Source of the DNA: Myoxocephalus aenaeus
Taxonomy: Eukaryota > Chordata > Actinopteri > Perciformes > Cottidae
NCBI GenBank assembly: GCA_038501785.1
Contig: JBAMJR010000040.1
Location: 901,501-965,500, forward strand
DNA length: 64,000 nt
Direction: 5' to 3'
The position numbers and the translations under genes are program-made. The notes under the pieces were generated by a model that was not told where the DNA came from, ran no database searches, and saw only the letters and a program-made list of their open reading frames with translations. Position 1 is the stretch's first letter; each line of letters starts with the position of its first letter. Shown in pieces: positions 25,826 to 38,277 of the stretch.

Positions 25826-28598
25826 CATATGACAAGTATGCAATTAACCATTTCGACAACGCCCAAATAAGCCCAGGACTAGTTCACCTGAAAAAAGGTA
25901 TTCTATTTCTGTCATCACAAAGACATTTTATTGCCTGTGTCAAAATGGCCGTAACAGACAGATCCACCTGCACTTTAATTCACAAACATTCCATCTGGGG
26001 TGTGGAGTGAGCTTACCAGACCTCAACTGCATCTCATCTTTGCTTGAGGCGACCGGCTCAGGGCTACGTTAGCTGCTAGCACACCACTCATGAATCTCAG
26101 TGTGCAGGGTCGGCGGTTGAGCTGTATTGTGGGTAATGCAGGCATTAGTTGTTAAAAAGGGTGACATCTCTGGTGGTTGTGCATCGATTAAGATCCTTTT
26201 TTTTTAAGCAGCCAAAAGTCAACAGGTGACACCACAGGTAGTGCAGTCTGAGTGAAACTTAAACTAATATGTGGATGTGACAGAATTTGTCCTGATTTGG
26301 ACTAAATGCACCACTGACAGTATAGAAAGGAAAGGGCAGCCGAGGTTCTACGTTAACTCTTTCTTCTCACTCACACACACACACACACACAGCAAGGACT
26401 CTAAGGTAAAAAAAAAAACATTCATAAAAAAGTAAGGTGGGCCAGCTGCACATATTTATAAGAAGGGTAATAATGAACCTGAATGCCTTTTTGTTCAAGT
26501 CACATTGCGTGACAAAGGTGTGTGTATAATGTACAGTATATTTATCTCATACCTTGGCCCAAGGGCAACTGTTGGTAACATGACCTCACCAGTCAGGTTC
26601 ACACTTTTTCTTTTTGTCATACACATGCTTTACGGTATGAGCAGTTTTGCACATTAGTGCAAGTGTTTTATTTATTTTTGACTTTCTTTAAAATAATAAA
26701 TTCCAATCTGAAGACATAACACTCATTATCATCGCTTTTAGCTTATAACATTTGATTTGCAACCAAATAAGCACCAATTAACAAAGATAGAAAAAAATGT
26801 TTCATACCTTGTAAATGCCTTGTATTTAAATCAGGGAACTGATTTTTATGAAACATTAGTTTTTGTTGTCATAGCTTAACAAATGTTAATGAAACATCAC
26901 CTGATCAAACAGCTTTGCAGTGGAAAAACATTGACAGTCAGTGAACAGTTAATACATTCCAGCTCCTGTGATTGCTGTTTTATCACCAAAATCAAAATAT
27001 GCACTTTTTCAGTACCTTCCCTCATTCACATGTTCTGACAAGGCTTTCACAAGTGGCTTGGCTCAAAGTTGCGTTTATAGGATTACTGTGTACTTTAGTG
27101 TACCTTGTTGTATTTAAACATTGTTTTATAAGGGGAAACGTTTCACCTTGTAAAAACCACACTTGAAACTGATTTGTTAGTCAGGTAAATGTAATTGTAT
27201 GATACAAAAAGTATACAAATGTAATTTCAGTATGAGGTCTACATATGTTTAGAACTGCACTTGTGTCTATATGAAATATTGGCATAGCCTTTGAACGTCA
27301 AATATATCCTGTTAAATGGCTTTCCTGTCCCAGAAAGAGTCATCACTGCAATGGAAAATACCAGAAAGTACATACCCCATTAACTTGTGAAATGCCCCTC
27401 TACCTGAAGCTTTTGGTTAGTTTTCTTTTTTCTTTTTATCTCAAGTACCTGTTCCATGGGTGTGTATATTTTTTTAAGTTGTGAGGTTATGTGTAAAAGA
27501 TTTACTGAAAAACAGTCATGCCATAACATATCAAAACCTGTTTTTACGTAACGATCTAGATAATTAAAAACAAAAAAAATCCGCCTCATCGTAAAACAGG
27601 CATTGAATGTTCCTTCAAGATTTCGCTTTTTTTTTGTGTTCCTCTTCTTGTCCTGTTTCTGAGGTGAGACGAGGGACTTTGAAACTAAAGTTGCCTACAT
27701 TCTTTGGCAGTGACACACAGAGAAGTATCACCTTATTGCTCACTTTTACAACACATGAAAAACACAAAGAGCTGAAACCAGATGTTCAGGTTCTAATCTT
27801 AAAAAACAAACATGATGGCGTGCATAGCAAGAAAAGCATAAGTATATGTTGAAGAAAGAAATTACAAGTCTTTGTCAAAATGTCTTTTTTTGGGCAGAAA
27901 ACAAATATGTCCAAATTATTACTAGAACAACTGTGATAAAGTTCCATGCTAGTCGGACGCAGCAGTCCCATGTCTAGCAGGAGATCCCTCTGTGTGACAG
28001 AGGTGTCTAAGGCAGGCGTGTTGCCTCACCTGGTCCTCTGTTTACCTCAGATGGTGGGATTAGGAAACTGCCATGTGGAAGATATGACTCTAATCCATTG
28101 TGCATTTACTTGGCACTCAGACATGGTCCTCTGCAACACTTCCGCTCTCCTAAAGGTAGAGCAACGCCCTTAAGGAATGCGAGAAATATCAACAGCATTT
28201 TGAGAGTCTCAGCGTGTGATACAGGAGTATTTTGAAATACCACGTAGGGTGCAGTTTGCTCTATGGAGGACGGTCGCAGGTGGGCTGTTTGGGGATCAGT
28301 GAGATGGAGTGTTATGATTGTGTCTTATAGCGTGATAGTCATCAACTACTTGACAGATGCACAAGATAGATTAATGCATCATATTCTGCACACAGTAGGC
28401 AAAAACTAAACTCTAGAGTTGTGCCTGGCTTCTGCCAAACATATTCATTTTAAAACTTATTGAATATTAAACTCTCTTCCCACCGACTGTAGCACATAAA
28501 CTGTGCTTTCAGTGCATATTGTAATATGTTGTTTGTTGTAACAGCCCTTTGTCAGTACAACTGATTATATTTTTTCGAGCTGAAAAGTGTTACTTCTT
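25826..28598. other. Unique sequence with one (CA)n tract, no gene seen
   Basis: A (CA)11 tract lies at 26370-26391. AACAGGTGACACCACAGGT near 26220 resembles AACAGCAGGTGACACTACAGG near 1216, a possible pair of old repeat fragments too short to classify. No exon is recognised. Confidence 0.45.
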
Positions 28599-28955
28599 TA
28601 AAGGTACAGTGAGTAGCATTTAGGGGGATCTATTGGCAGAAATGGAATATAATCTCATGAAGAATGTTTTTCTTTTGTGTATAATTCGCTGAAAATAAAG
28701 ACATGTTGTGTTTTTATTATCTTTGAATAAGCCGTTTATGCCTACATGTTGAGCATCTTCTTCTCAGAGCCGGAGCTATGTTTCTACAGTAGCCCCGATG
28801 GGACAAACCAAACATTGGCTTCAGATAGACATTCAATTCAATTTCACGTCGGTCACCATAGTTCTCCTACACGCTTGGCATTTAGGAGTAGTTTCAGTTG
28901 GTTGCAATCTGTAACCTCACCGCTAGGTCCCTTCAGATCCTACACACTATACAAG
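28599..28955 (+). mobile_element. MITE with TAAAGGTACAGTG-type inverted ends
   Basis: The left end is TAAAGGTACAGTGAGTAG and the right end is CTACACACTATACAAG, an imperfect inverted pair. The interior carries landmarks I recall from a very common percomorph element: GGGGGATCTATTGGCAG, GTTTCTACAGTAGCCC and GTTCTCCTACACGCTTGG. A second, split copy in the opposite orientation occurs at 38699-38811 plus 39447-39560, which supports the repeat call from the window alone. A short plus-strand frame inside it (28746-28976) is incidental. Length 357 bp, apparently near full length, no coding capacity. Confidence 0.85.
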
Positions 28956-29290
28956 CCATTGAATGGAGACCCCTAACTGGCACAAGGAAGACTGGCCTTG
29001 ATTATTTATAAGTAATTCCAAAATGGTTGGTACCTTTGTGTACCTCAGTACTTTATGAAGTAAACAAGTTGAACAAGCTTCTACATTTACAGTATTTACA
29101 GTGTTTTTCTTCCTGTCTGATGGTGTCTATTTCATTTAATCTAAGACAACTCAAACTTTTGTTAAAGAAATAGTAAAGTAAAAAAGGAATAAGAAAAGTA
29201 AAGTTGATATTCTTTTATTATGAGGTATTTCATAAAGCTGCTCATTTGTTGAGATCACAACTACTTAACTGTACACTAAATACTGTATAT
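28956..29290. other. Unique AT-rich sequence, nothing seen
   Basis: No feature supported. Confidence 0.5.
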
Positions 29291-29960
29291 AATAAAGTTC
29301 ATTCTTAAGAGGTAACGGTTGTCCTATGATAACTTTGGTAGTGAAGCCAGAAAATGGCGTAATCACAGCTGGCGCATGGTGCGCGTAGCTCCACAAGTGG
29401 TCGCCGTGATTGGTCTTACACCTCTAAATTTATGTAACTTGGTCATGTGATCATGTGACTGTCACAAATAGTTCACTGATAAAAAAGTTTTTTTTTACTT
29501 TATACATGTCATGGTATTATCCAGATAAGGCCAGTTTGTTTGTAGATGCTTTAGAAACAGGAGGTCTTACAAATCTTAATTTGAGTATATGTTTTACCAG
29601 CCAAATCAAATTGTTACATGTGATACTTGGCTTCTTTCTTTACAGGCCTTGTACAGAGGCAATAAAGTAGACCATGAATATGTGATATGAGTTTACAGAT
29701 AATTACAATCCCCCCTCGCCATCGTGGAGGTTGGTTTATGGTTACACCTTCAGTCTGTGGGTTACACTCGTGGTCTTTTTGATTCTTCACAGTTCATTTT
29801 ATTTGTACGCCCTCTCGTGTTTTGGAGAATAATGCAACGAACAGCGCATTGAATATAAACGCCTCCGTCTGCGGAGGCTCGCACTATAGTGACAAGCGCA
29901 AGTATAAACAAAGCTTCGGAGAGGACGAAAAACATCGATATTTCATGACCATTTAGGACA
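29291..29960. other. CpG-rich islets, possible old repeat
   Basis: Two CpG-dense patches (29350-29415 and 29805-29940) stand out from the CpG-poor background. The second contains a perfect 7-bp-stem hairpin GCCTCCG-TCTG-CGGAGGC at 29861-29878. The combination suggests either a small unmethylated regulatory island or a repeat I cannot place. No open frame, TATA box or splice site ties it to a gene. Confidence 0.35.
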
Positions 29961-30089
29961 TTCTACTAATGTGAGAGTTTACAGCTTTATCGTGTGTGTT
30001 TTTTGGCCAGAGGACTTGCCCTTGATGTTGTAACCACATCACCACCTCCATCACAAATGGTAGAAAGCAAAAGTCTTATTTATCCAATG

Positions 30090-30320
30090 TGCTGATAATT
30101 AAGCCGTTCTCATTAGTGACATAATTGGAAATGTAATTAGCAATGGTAATAATTACAACATTTAATACCTTTTCTCTTTAGTTATCAGGCTCATTCAAAC
30201 TGGTAATTAGCAGTCACAAGAATTTCATACTTTTTGTCCTAATTCATTTTAATCACCAATTATTTCTGTTTTATTTTACATCAATAAATCATTACCACAT
30301 TCATATCGATTTTTCAATAA
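30090..30320. promoter_or_regulatory. Homeodomain-motif cluster, candidate enhancer
   Basis: Perfect TAATTA motifs occur at 30096, 30134, 30150 and 30204, with further TAATT or CAATTA cores at 30122, 30239 and 30257. These are the core sites of many Antennapedia-, LIM- and paired-class homeodomains. The segment has no simple repeat, is AT-rich, and reads like conserved non-coding DNA. AT richness alone raises the chance of such motifs, so conservation would have to decide. Confidence 0.35.
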
Positions 30321-30678
30321 ACATACAAACATTGCCCACTCTTTAGAGTAGATTTTTTTATTTCTAATACCAAAGTTGCATTGTTTAAACTTTTCCTAAA
30401 CTTCACTTCACCAGCAACATTTGCTCGACCTTCCTATAACAAGCCCCTCATTCTTCTTTTACTTCAATCAGCTGTGGCCAAACATGTGAGGTGCTCCCTT
30501 GGTCACACCTGGATGAAAGACAGTCAGGACTCTTGGTTTCCCCCTGTCAGACTTTCACAGTTTATATCAATCAGTTTGCACCTGAGAGGTTGCTTTTCCA
30601 CATTGAGAAATACTTTAAATCTCTCAGTTCAAAGAAACGCCATGTGATGGTAAACAGCTGTTTTATGTTTATCTACAG

Positions 30679-30764
30679 AAATCAGATGGCAGTAGAGTGA
30701 GAATCGGGCAGAGGCGATAACTCCGCAGCGGGTTCAGCTTCGGCACAGATTGTTCAACAGGACG
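30679..30764 (+). other. Possible non-coding exon (weak)
   Basis: TTTATCTACAG precedes 30679 and GTGAGT follows 30764, enclosing 86 bases with six CpGs. All three frames contain stops, so it could only be an untranslated or lncRNA exon. The pyrimidine tract of the acceptor is poor. Confidence 0.2.
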
Positions 30765-33710
30765 GTGAGTCTTAAAGTTATATTCATGCTGTATCACCAG
30801 AAATATGCTGTGAATTTTATAAGATGTATTCAATTGGTAAGACATTGATGGGTAAAAAAAACATTTCAAGTATACATTGGGGTGGGTAAAACTAAGGCAT
30901 TCGTAAAGCGTTTGACAGTTTGTAGGAACAGCTCTTGAAACAGTTTCCATGAAGTGGGAAACAAATTATTAGATCGTTGACTTTACTTCCACAAAACACA
31001 AAATGTGTCTTGTAATGTGCAGCGTTGGTGTCTCTGCTCAGTGTTAAAGTTGCACCTCTGTTTCGAGGAACAACTTAATTGTGTCAAACATGCACACAAG
31101 CAGCACACACGAGTCATGATACCCCAAGGCCTAGATTAATTAAGCTATGAAAACCCACGAGCAGAGAGCATTCAGCAGGTGCCTGTTTGCCTTGGTATGG
31201 GACTTGTTTTTGGCAGTGGTGCAGTGGCTCATTATAAATCTATAATTAAGTTACAATTTTATTTGCTTTTTTTAAACATACAGTCATTAGGGATCAAGAT
31301 GGCTTAAAGTCTGATTCTGTTAAGTGCACTCTTGGCTATATTCTATTGTATCTTCTATTCTTCCACAGGAATTATACAAAATATGTGATTGAGAGGGTGA
31401 GAGTGATACCGAGTGTGTCACTCACTGGTCGTTATCCTGTGCCTCCTACAGGTGTTCTTGTTTTCCATTTGCTGTTGAGGCGCTTCTTCTAATTCCTAAA
31501 ATCTCTTGATTTGTTCTTAATCCACAACAAGCTGATTTGCACCCCCCCTCCTTCCTCTTCCCACTCTCTGTATCTCAGCACAAAAACAAACATTGCCCTC
31601 CCGCTGGCTGAAGGCACGGTCCTCAGAACCCCCACAGTGGGGCTCATCCCGTGTTGGGGTGTATTGGCAGCGCTAAGTGAATGCAATGAAGCGGCTCTCT
31701 CAGGGCAACGTCTGTTATTTTGAGTCACCTGCCAGCAAAGAGGGAGGGTGAGATGCACAGCAGGGGCCCGAAGGAGGGATGAGCTGGGCTGTGGGAGAGA
31801 ATCCCCCTGCCTGCAGGGTGGTCAGACTGAATGAGAGTCACCGCCACGGCGGTAACGTGTGCCAAGAGCTCGCTCGAGCTAACAATGTGGCCTGTGGAGG
31901 GGCAGACTGGGAAGGAAATTGAGGTTAACAACGTTGTTACATATTAAACAGGGCTCGTCTGTGCGTACAGGATGTGGAATGGTTAATCCTTGAAGAGTCA
32001 AGCATGTTATTTAGTAATGAAATCTGTAAGAAATTGTAATAAATCCAAATATTTGTGGTTCTTTCTGGATATGCTGTTCTAAGGAACTAGGGATCAGAAA
32101 GACATTAAAGTTGTAGTGAGGTAATATTTGCAAAGGAAAGCTGCAGTTAAAAACAATGTTGAGTTTTCAGTTTGAATTACTTCACATTAATGACTGTTTC
32201 TACAACCCAATCTTAAAACTTACCAATTTCAGAGTGGTTCCAAACAAATGCTCATATGTCACGTCCGGGTCCCTCTGAGAGGTCCCAGGACACCGTAAAG
32301 GTGTATTATTCAAACAAATCAAAATCAAAACAGCGTAGTTGAATCTGAATTAAACAGCTTTTTACAGCTCAAGCCTGACTATTGAATCTCACTGCTTTCC
32401 TTTACTCTTTCCCCCACTGTGCTTTGCCCAGGGGAGAGACGCCTTCTACGTGTTGTAATAAGGGTAGCTGATATAATGAAGGTCATTGTAATCAGAGCTA
32501 ATGTGCCAAGGAGTCAAGACACTGTAGCTTTATTTGCCAGCAAGGCCCGGCATTTGGTCCCCATGGGGATCAGACTGATAGCGTTATCTTTGCTAACCTG
32601 ACTCTAATACAGGCCTTGCTCTGCTGTTTGTGTCAGTGTCGGAGCTGAACTTTTCCCAGTGATCCCTTCCATGTGTGGATGGGCATGGTTTGGGCTCCAC
32701 TTCTCTCCATCCTGGTTAAATCCCATCCCAAGGTGTTTGGCTTCCCTCAGTTCACATTCTGCATTTAAAGAGCCGCGCTCCCTCTCTCTTTGACTGTCTG
32801 ACTGGAAAAACAGACCGGGCTCACATATGCTTCGATTGAATGTACTTGACATAGAAACATTACATTGGCGTCTGCTGAGGTCTGGCTCGTAAGAGATGAC
32901 CTCTAAATCTAATCCTGTCCCTCAGGATATGCAAATGTCCTCAGCTCAAATTTGATTTGTTTTTGTCAGTTCAGGACACAGCAGTTTGTTTACAACTGTT
33001 ATCTGACACAGTGTGAAAAACGGATGGTGCACATACATAGCTCTACTTTATACGACGTTTTACAACCTTGCTCGCCAGACTGTTTTGATATTAAGGTCTT
33101 GTATAAATTTGCCTTAAACTTTGGCATTGGAATTCCTTTTTTATTAGCTAATCATTTTTGTTTGACGAGATATGTTATAAAGCGAGTTCCAGCGATCAAA
33201 CTGTCTTAGTCTAAAGAAATGAAATGATCAAACGACAACAGTGACTAATTAACTGTAATTACTGTGAAGGGTAAACGTAGAACTGGTTGATAGAATGAAC
33301 TCAACGCAAAGATATTTGGGAAACTGTAGAACTGCAGATCAGGCATCTGAGAATTTTATGTCAGAGGTCTGATAATCAAATATGTGAATGGATATTTATC
33401 AGGAACCCCTAGAAGTCTAGCGGGCATTCTCAGCAAGGTGGATTTCCATTTCTCTTAATTCTTTTCAAACTTGCTTTTCTAATGTGCCGCTTTCTGTAAG
33501 AAACATCAAAGGCCTTTTTTTTTCCCTATTCAACTGAGCACCTCCAGGAAAAAGAAAAGGCTACCCATATCTAACCCCATGCAAGTCCCCTGGTCCCATC
33601 ATTCAAACTTCCAAGCCTCTCTTTGTGGCTTCCTAGAGGACCACGGTGAAATGATCTCTTTTGTTTCGCATCATTAGTTCCATCTGTTGTGCGAGCAGGC
33701 CTGTCTGTTC
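30765..33710. other. Unique DNA with conserved-element texture, no gene seen
   Basis: 31440-31930 is GC-richer and free of repeats; it contains GTCACC-8 bp-GGTAAC at 31837-31856, two RFX-type half-sites around the near-palindrome CCGCCACGGCGG. 32410-32620 also has the texture of conserved non-coding DNA. Open frames on both strands here are short, overlap each other and match no family I know. Confidence 0.4.
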
Positions 33711-33845
33711 CGGAGCATGGCAACGTGATGGTCGCCAGGGGCGATTGGAGACGCTACCGTCCCGGTGGCTTGTGGCTCGACCTCCGCCACCACCGCTGCC
33801 GCGTCCGTGATCCCCGTGACACTCTCACGCTCGCTTGACTGTTTT
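33711..33845. promoter_or_regulatory. CpG-dense islet with RFX-type half-sites
   Basis: About 14 CpG dinucleotides fall in ~110 bases, with GGCAAC at 33719-33724 and GTCGCC at 33731-33736. GATTGGAGACG at 33744 also occurs inverted near 40875, another CpG-rich patch. An open plus-strand frame crosses it (Ala/Thr/Ser-rich) but shows no domain. It may be a small CpG island or a regulatory element. Confidence 0.3.
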
Positions 33846-36800
33846 TACTTATTTATTCATACATCAGGGAAAAATGGAAGCGCATGTGTGCTCCATATGC
33901 ATGAAATACAGTTCATTGAAGTGATTGTATGCAGTACAAATCACACGACTACAAATTCACATTGCATGTCCACTCTGTGTCGAAAACCGGCTTTAATAGG
34001 TCAGATTTGTGTGCTTATTTTCTTGCAGTCGGGACTAAATGATGCACCAACAGATGTAGCATTTTCTCTCAACAAGGAAATATTTTATTCATGATTTACA
34101 TGAATGATAAATCTTCAGAAAGTCTTAGCGCTGATGGGCATACACAATTTAACATCTGTCGTCCTCAGAATAATGAATCGCATACCAGAACACTTGGGAC
34201 CGAGTGTTGGATTTTTCCTCTCACTTTACTTGATCTAATTACTTCTTTAAAACCAAAACATTCTCTAAAGAAGACTGGAATAATAAACATACCAGACATA
34301 CGCTCCGCTAAAGACAAAAATCCAGGAAAGATGCCTGATCTTGTTCCTGTAAAGACTGCTTTTTAGCTGTGAACTGTGAAATCATGCAAACGCCACCAAG
34401 ACGGGGAAATGTGTTCTAATTATAATTCGTAATTCCCAAATGAATATTTCCATAATGTCTCCCGAGTGAATTGCTCTGGCCTTATCACCATAGTGTGAAT
34501 GTACAGCACAAGGGCATCTGTGTGCGTGTCAATGCGGAGATCACCAGATCATTTTCATTGAAGACGGAGCCATCAAAGGTCATATCCATCTAAATGACCT
34601 AACCTTGCAATGTAACACCTGGGTGTAAAAGTGGACTCATCCCATCTACTTGGATGGGTGTAATGTACCTCTAATGTATAAAGTGCGGAAATAAAATAAG
34701 AGTTATAGGTTGGTGGAGGAGGTTCAGTGTGGGCTGGAGAATACTGTAACTCTATAGGGGGAAAAAGCTGTGTTGGTATCACCCGAGGTGACAGACTATT
34801 GCCAAAGTGCTGTATTTGTTGGAACCATTATGAAATAAAGTCTATGAAAAAGGCCAATATTCAGTTTGAATTGATTCCTGGAAAACTCCAGAAGTGAATA
34901 TGCTTTCATTTTGATAGTATTACTATGGACAAAATGTGTTGTGTCCGTTTCACCTCGCCATTACTTTGCTCTCCATTAAGGCAAAACCGACTGATTTTAT
35001 TTTTGCCCAGTCTATTTTCTGTGATAAAATGAAAATGGGAGAGCTTTATTAAGTCTGAGTGACACCTAAAGCTGAGAGCCAACAGGAAAATAAGTCATGT
35101 GGGATCTAGTTTCAGTTCATTTTTGCTCAATTCCCATCTACTGATCAAATACTGCACTTTCCAGTAGGGGCCTAATGGGAGTGTCAAGTTCACAAAGGCC
35201 CTCTCACTTCCTCTGACTCTATTACCTGATAACATAGCTGGTTTTGGCACTTATTTGCACAGCGCAGTGAAGCTATGCTTGCGCTGTGCACATTTTGTCG
35301 GAGGTCGTAATCGAAGCTATATTGAGGCCATTTTATTAATTTCTACAAATCTTCCCTGCACACGTGTCCAAGTTGCTATGGGCACGAACCCATCTCATTT
35401 TCTTCCCTGTGCTCTGACTATCTGAACTGTTCTTTTTAGTGAAGCTTTTGAATGCTGCTCCTCTTTAAGCCAAACAAACATGACCACTGATGTCTTGGGT
35501 TCAGGGCCTTTCAAACAACCTTTCAATAAAACAAGCTCAGCTGTGAGACATACAGGATCTCACATGCTGGGCAGCCCCGCTGAAAATACCCTCCCTCCTG
35601 TTTCAAAGCCATCAGCTTTTGGTTACCCAAGGGGAGCCAGCATTATCCTGCAGGTTTTTTTTAAACTTGTTGGGAAGGTCTTGCCTTTTTTTTTTTTTCA
35701 TGCAGTGTGTTATGTGACATTTAGGAGAACCTCATATAAAACAGATTGTATTTTATTTGGCTCATCGATTCAAGTTTTAAGACTTTCGGTGCCAATGTCC
35801 CGTGGCAGGAAAATGGTGGCAGGTTTTTGACCTGGCCTGCATGGAGCTGGGCAGGCCACACCTGCAGCTCATCTGCCTGTGGCATAAGCATAGGATGATG
35901 GATGCTGAGATGCCTGGAAGTAGGCCTGCTGTGATTGCCAGACTTTTAGCACTTTGCGAGTGACTGTAACCTGAAAGGTGAGAGAAGGAACAAAGGAGAA
36001 AGACAAATGAGGAGAGATGACAGAGGCATCCTTTACAGCTTGATACTGAGCTCCTTGCCTTGTTTTTATTGACCTTTTCTCTTTTCTTCCCCTGATCTAT
36101 CTACAGTATAAGATACAGCACTTAAATAAATGTCATTTGGCCATCTCTGGTTTCAGTGTCAAACATTGACGTGGTATTTTGAAAAGAATTCCTTTGTTCG
36201 TGTGGACAGTGTATCTATTCTCACCGTGTATATGGCTGTATTTCACTGAATATAGGCATTTGCAGTGCATCTTCTTTGTAATCACTTCTCCTTAACGACT
36301 TCTTAAATCGTCAAACTGGTCATTCTCAGTGTGTTACTTTTTTGTACCATCTTAGGAGGGCAACTATGCTTTGGCTGAGACATTACTGGACCATTAAACC
36401 ACAACCCAGCCCCCACTCTCAAGCACTTTCCGTTCTGTATAAATGCATCGGAATTACGTTTGAAGGGGGGTGCAAAAAGACCACAGGAAAGGCTACTTAT
36501 TCTCTTAATGATGACTTGTCCTTTTAAAAGCCGTCATCTTCATCCACAAATGGATGAGTACGGCAGAGGAGCACCCCAGGGACTGAGGTCATCCCAACCT
36601 TCTTGTCCCAGCACAGGAAGTTACTTTCTAAGAAATGAGGCAGGACAGTTTGCATTAAAAGTTGAATTTGTTTGTTGGAGTGGGGGAGTGCAATGCCACA
36701 CACCACATAGTAATTATTGTGGGGGTGGATAAGTTGGCAGATATTTGTGATTAGTTTGCTGACCACTAATAGCTGTGGCAAGATGAAAACTGTAAACACA

Positions 36801-37921
36801 ATATTTATGTTTTTGAATAAGTGTTACATGTTAAACTAAAATCATTAACAGACAGAGGCCAGAGTTCTTCTTCATGAGTTGCTCTGTTGATTTATTTTTT
36901 AAATATCAAAACTTGGCACTGTCTGCTTCATGAACATACTATAAATATAGTGTCTTTGAATTGAACATTGTGAAAGAAGTTGGACATTTTTCTCATGGGA
37001 GTGCATAGAAAGATAATCCATGTCCTGGCAAGCCAAGGCATTAAACTATCAACACCCATCTATTATGGTTTGTGTCATTGTTGCACAAATATATTGTTGA
37101 TGAACGAAAATTTTGAACAAACAGCATAATTTTTTAAGTCTAGAGTTGTATTGCTAAACTTGAGAGAGCGAGTCACTTCATACTGTTTTGGGTCGAGTTG
37201 CTGGCACAGCGGTATCAACACAGATTACAGATATGCAGATTACAATATAACGCTAATTTCTTTTTTCAATCCCACCACCTTTGGGCTGCCTACAAGCACA
37301 CATCATGCGGCTGAGGTGTAGTTAGTGATATACATGACATGTGTCTCTAAGGACCCTCTGATTTGTATAATATCCTTCAGACAAGGTCATAGCAGTGCCT
37401 ACGTCTTTGAAGATAGAGGAAAGAGAACATGTTCCCCCTTCTTTGTGCCTGTGGAATAGAACAAACGTGAGATCACGGTGTCGAGGGGCTTCCACTCTTC
37501 AAAGTTGATATGAATCAGACATGAAAAGATTTAGATAAAGTGATAGTTATCTTGATTCCTGGCGCCGTCCGTTGAATAGACGCGCAGGGAAGCTGAATAG
37601 CGGTGTTTTAGTGCGAAATCCTGGGGAAACGTATCCATCTGGTGTATGAATAATTTAGATGGCTCAAGTTGGTTCCTGTTGCTGTTGTGTTTGCGCTCAG
37701 CTTTCTCTCTCAGCACAGCACCCCCACCACCTTCCCTCCCTCCTTGACATCACTCCTGAGGCTTGTTTGTGATGCTTAAAGGGAAGTTGGGCCACATGAG
37801 GAATCGAGGGGAGGAGAAACTCACTTTCTCTCTCTGCTGTGCTTTCTGTCTCCCTTCTTCTTTCTTTCCTAGACTTTAACGAACCTCAGATAAACAGTTT
37901 AACACCCACAGACTCCTTCAT

Positions 37922-37922
<1 letters not shown>
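33846..37922. other. Unique sequence, no gene seen
   Basis: At 33990-34027 a T-rich tract ends TTCTTGCAG, followed by 22 open codons to a stop at 34094; this looks like a terminal exon but the peptide is not recognised and nothing else supports it. 34380-34500 and 35480-35670 are repeat-free and may be conserved non-coding DNA. 37725-37870 is pyrimidine-rich. Confidence 0.4.

Positions 37923-38003
<81 letters not shown>
37923..38003. repeat. (CA)40 microsatellite
   Basis: An uninterrupted CA run of about 81 bp. Alternating purine-pyrimidine DNA of this length can adopt Z-DNA and is expected to be highly polymorphic. Confidence 0.97.
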
Positions 38004-38004
<1 letters not shown>

Positions 38005-38277
38005 AGTGGTGACACTGTAGATGTCGAGAAGTTAAACATACAGTACACCTTGCACACCTTTGAAGTCTGACAATCTTGGATTTCAATAATTAAAATCTGA
38101 TCATTAGCGTGCGCTAAGCATTGTGTTAATAAGACTGGGTGTGACCGATAATAGATTTTTACGTGGCACTTATAAATGCACTATGCAGCACTTAACAGAG
38201 GTGCATCAGAGTTGGTTCAAGTTCTTTTCTTATGGAACATGAATGCAGGGAGTTTAAAACAAATGTGCACGTATGCA
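38004..38277. other. Unique sequence, nothing seen
   Basis: No feature supported. Confidence 0.5.

Noticed and set aside
28746..28976. 76-codon plus-strand frame
   Set aside because: It lies within a non-coding MITE that has a second copy elsewhere in the window.
33765..34094. 109-codon plus-strand frame ending after a TTCTTGCAG acceptor-like site
   Set aside because: It begins in a CpG islet, uses a non-ATG start, matches no family I recognise and lacks consistent exon structure.
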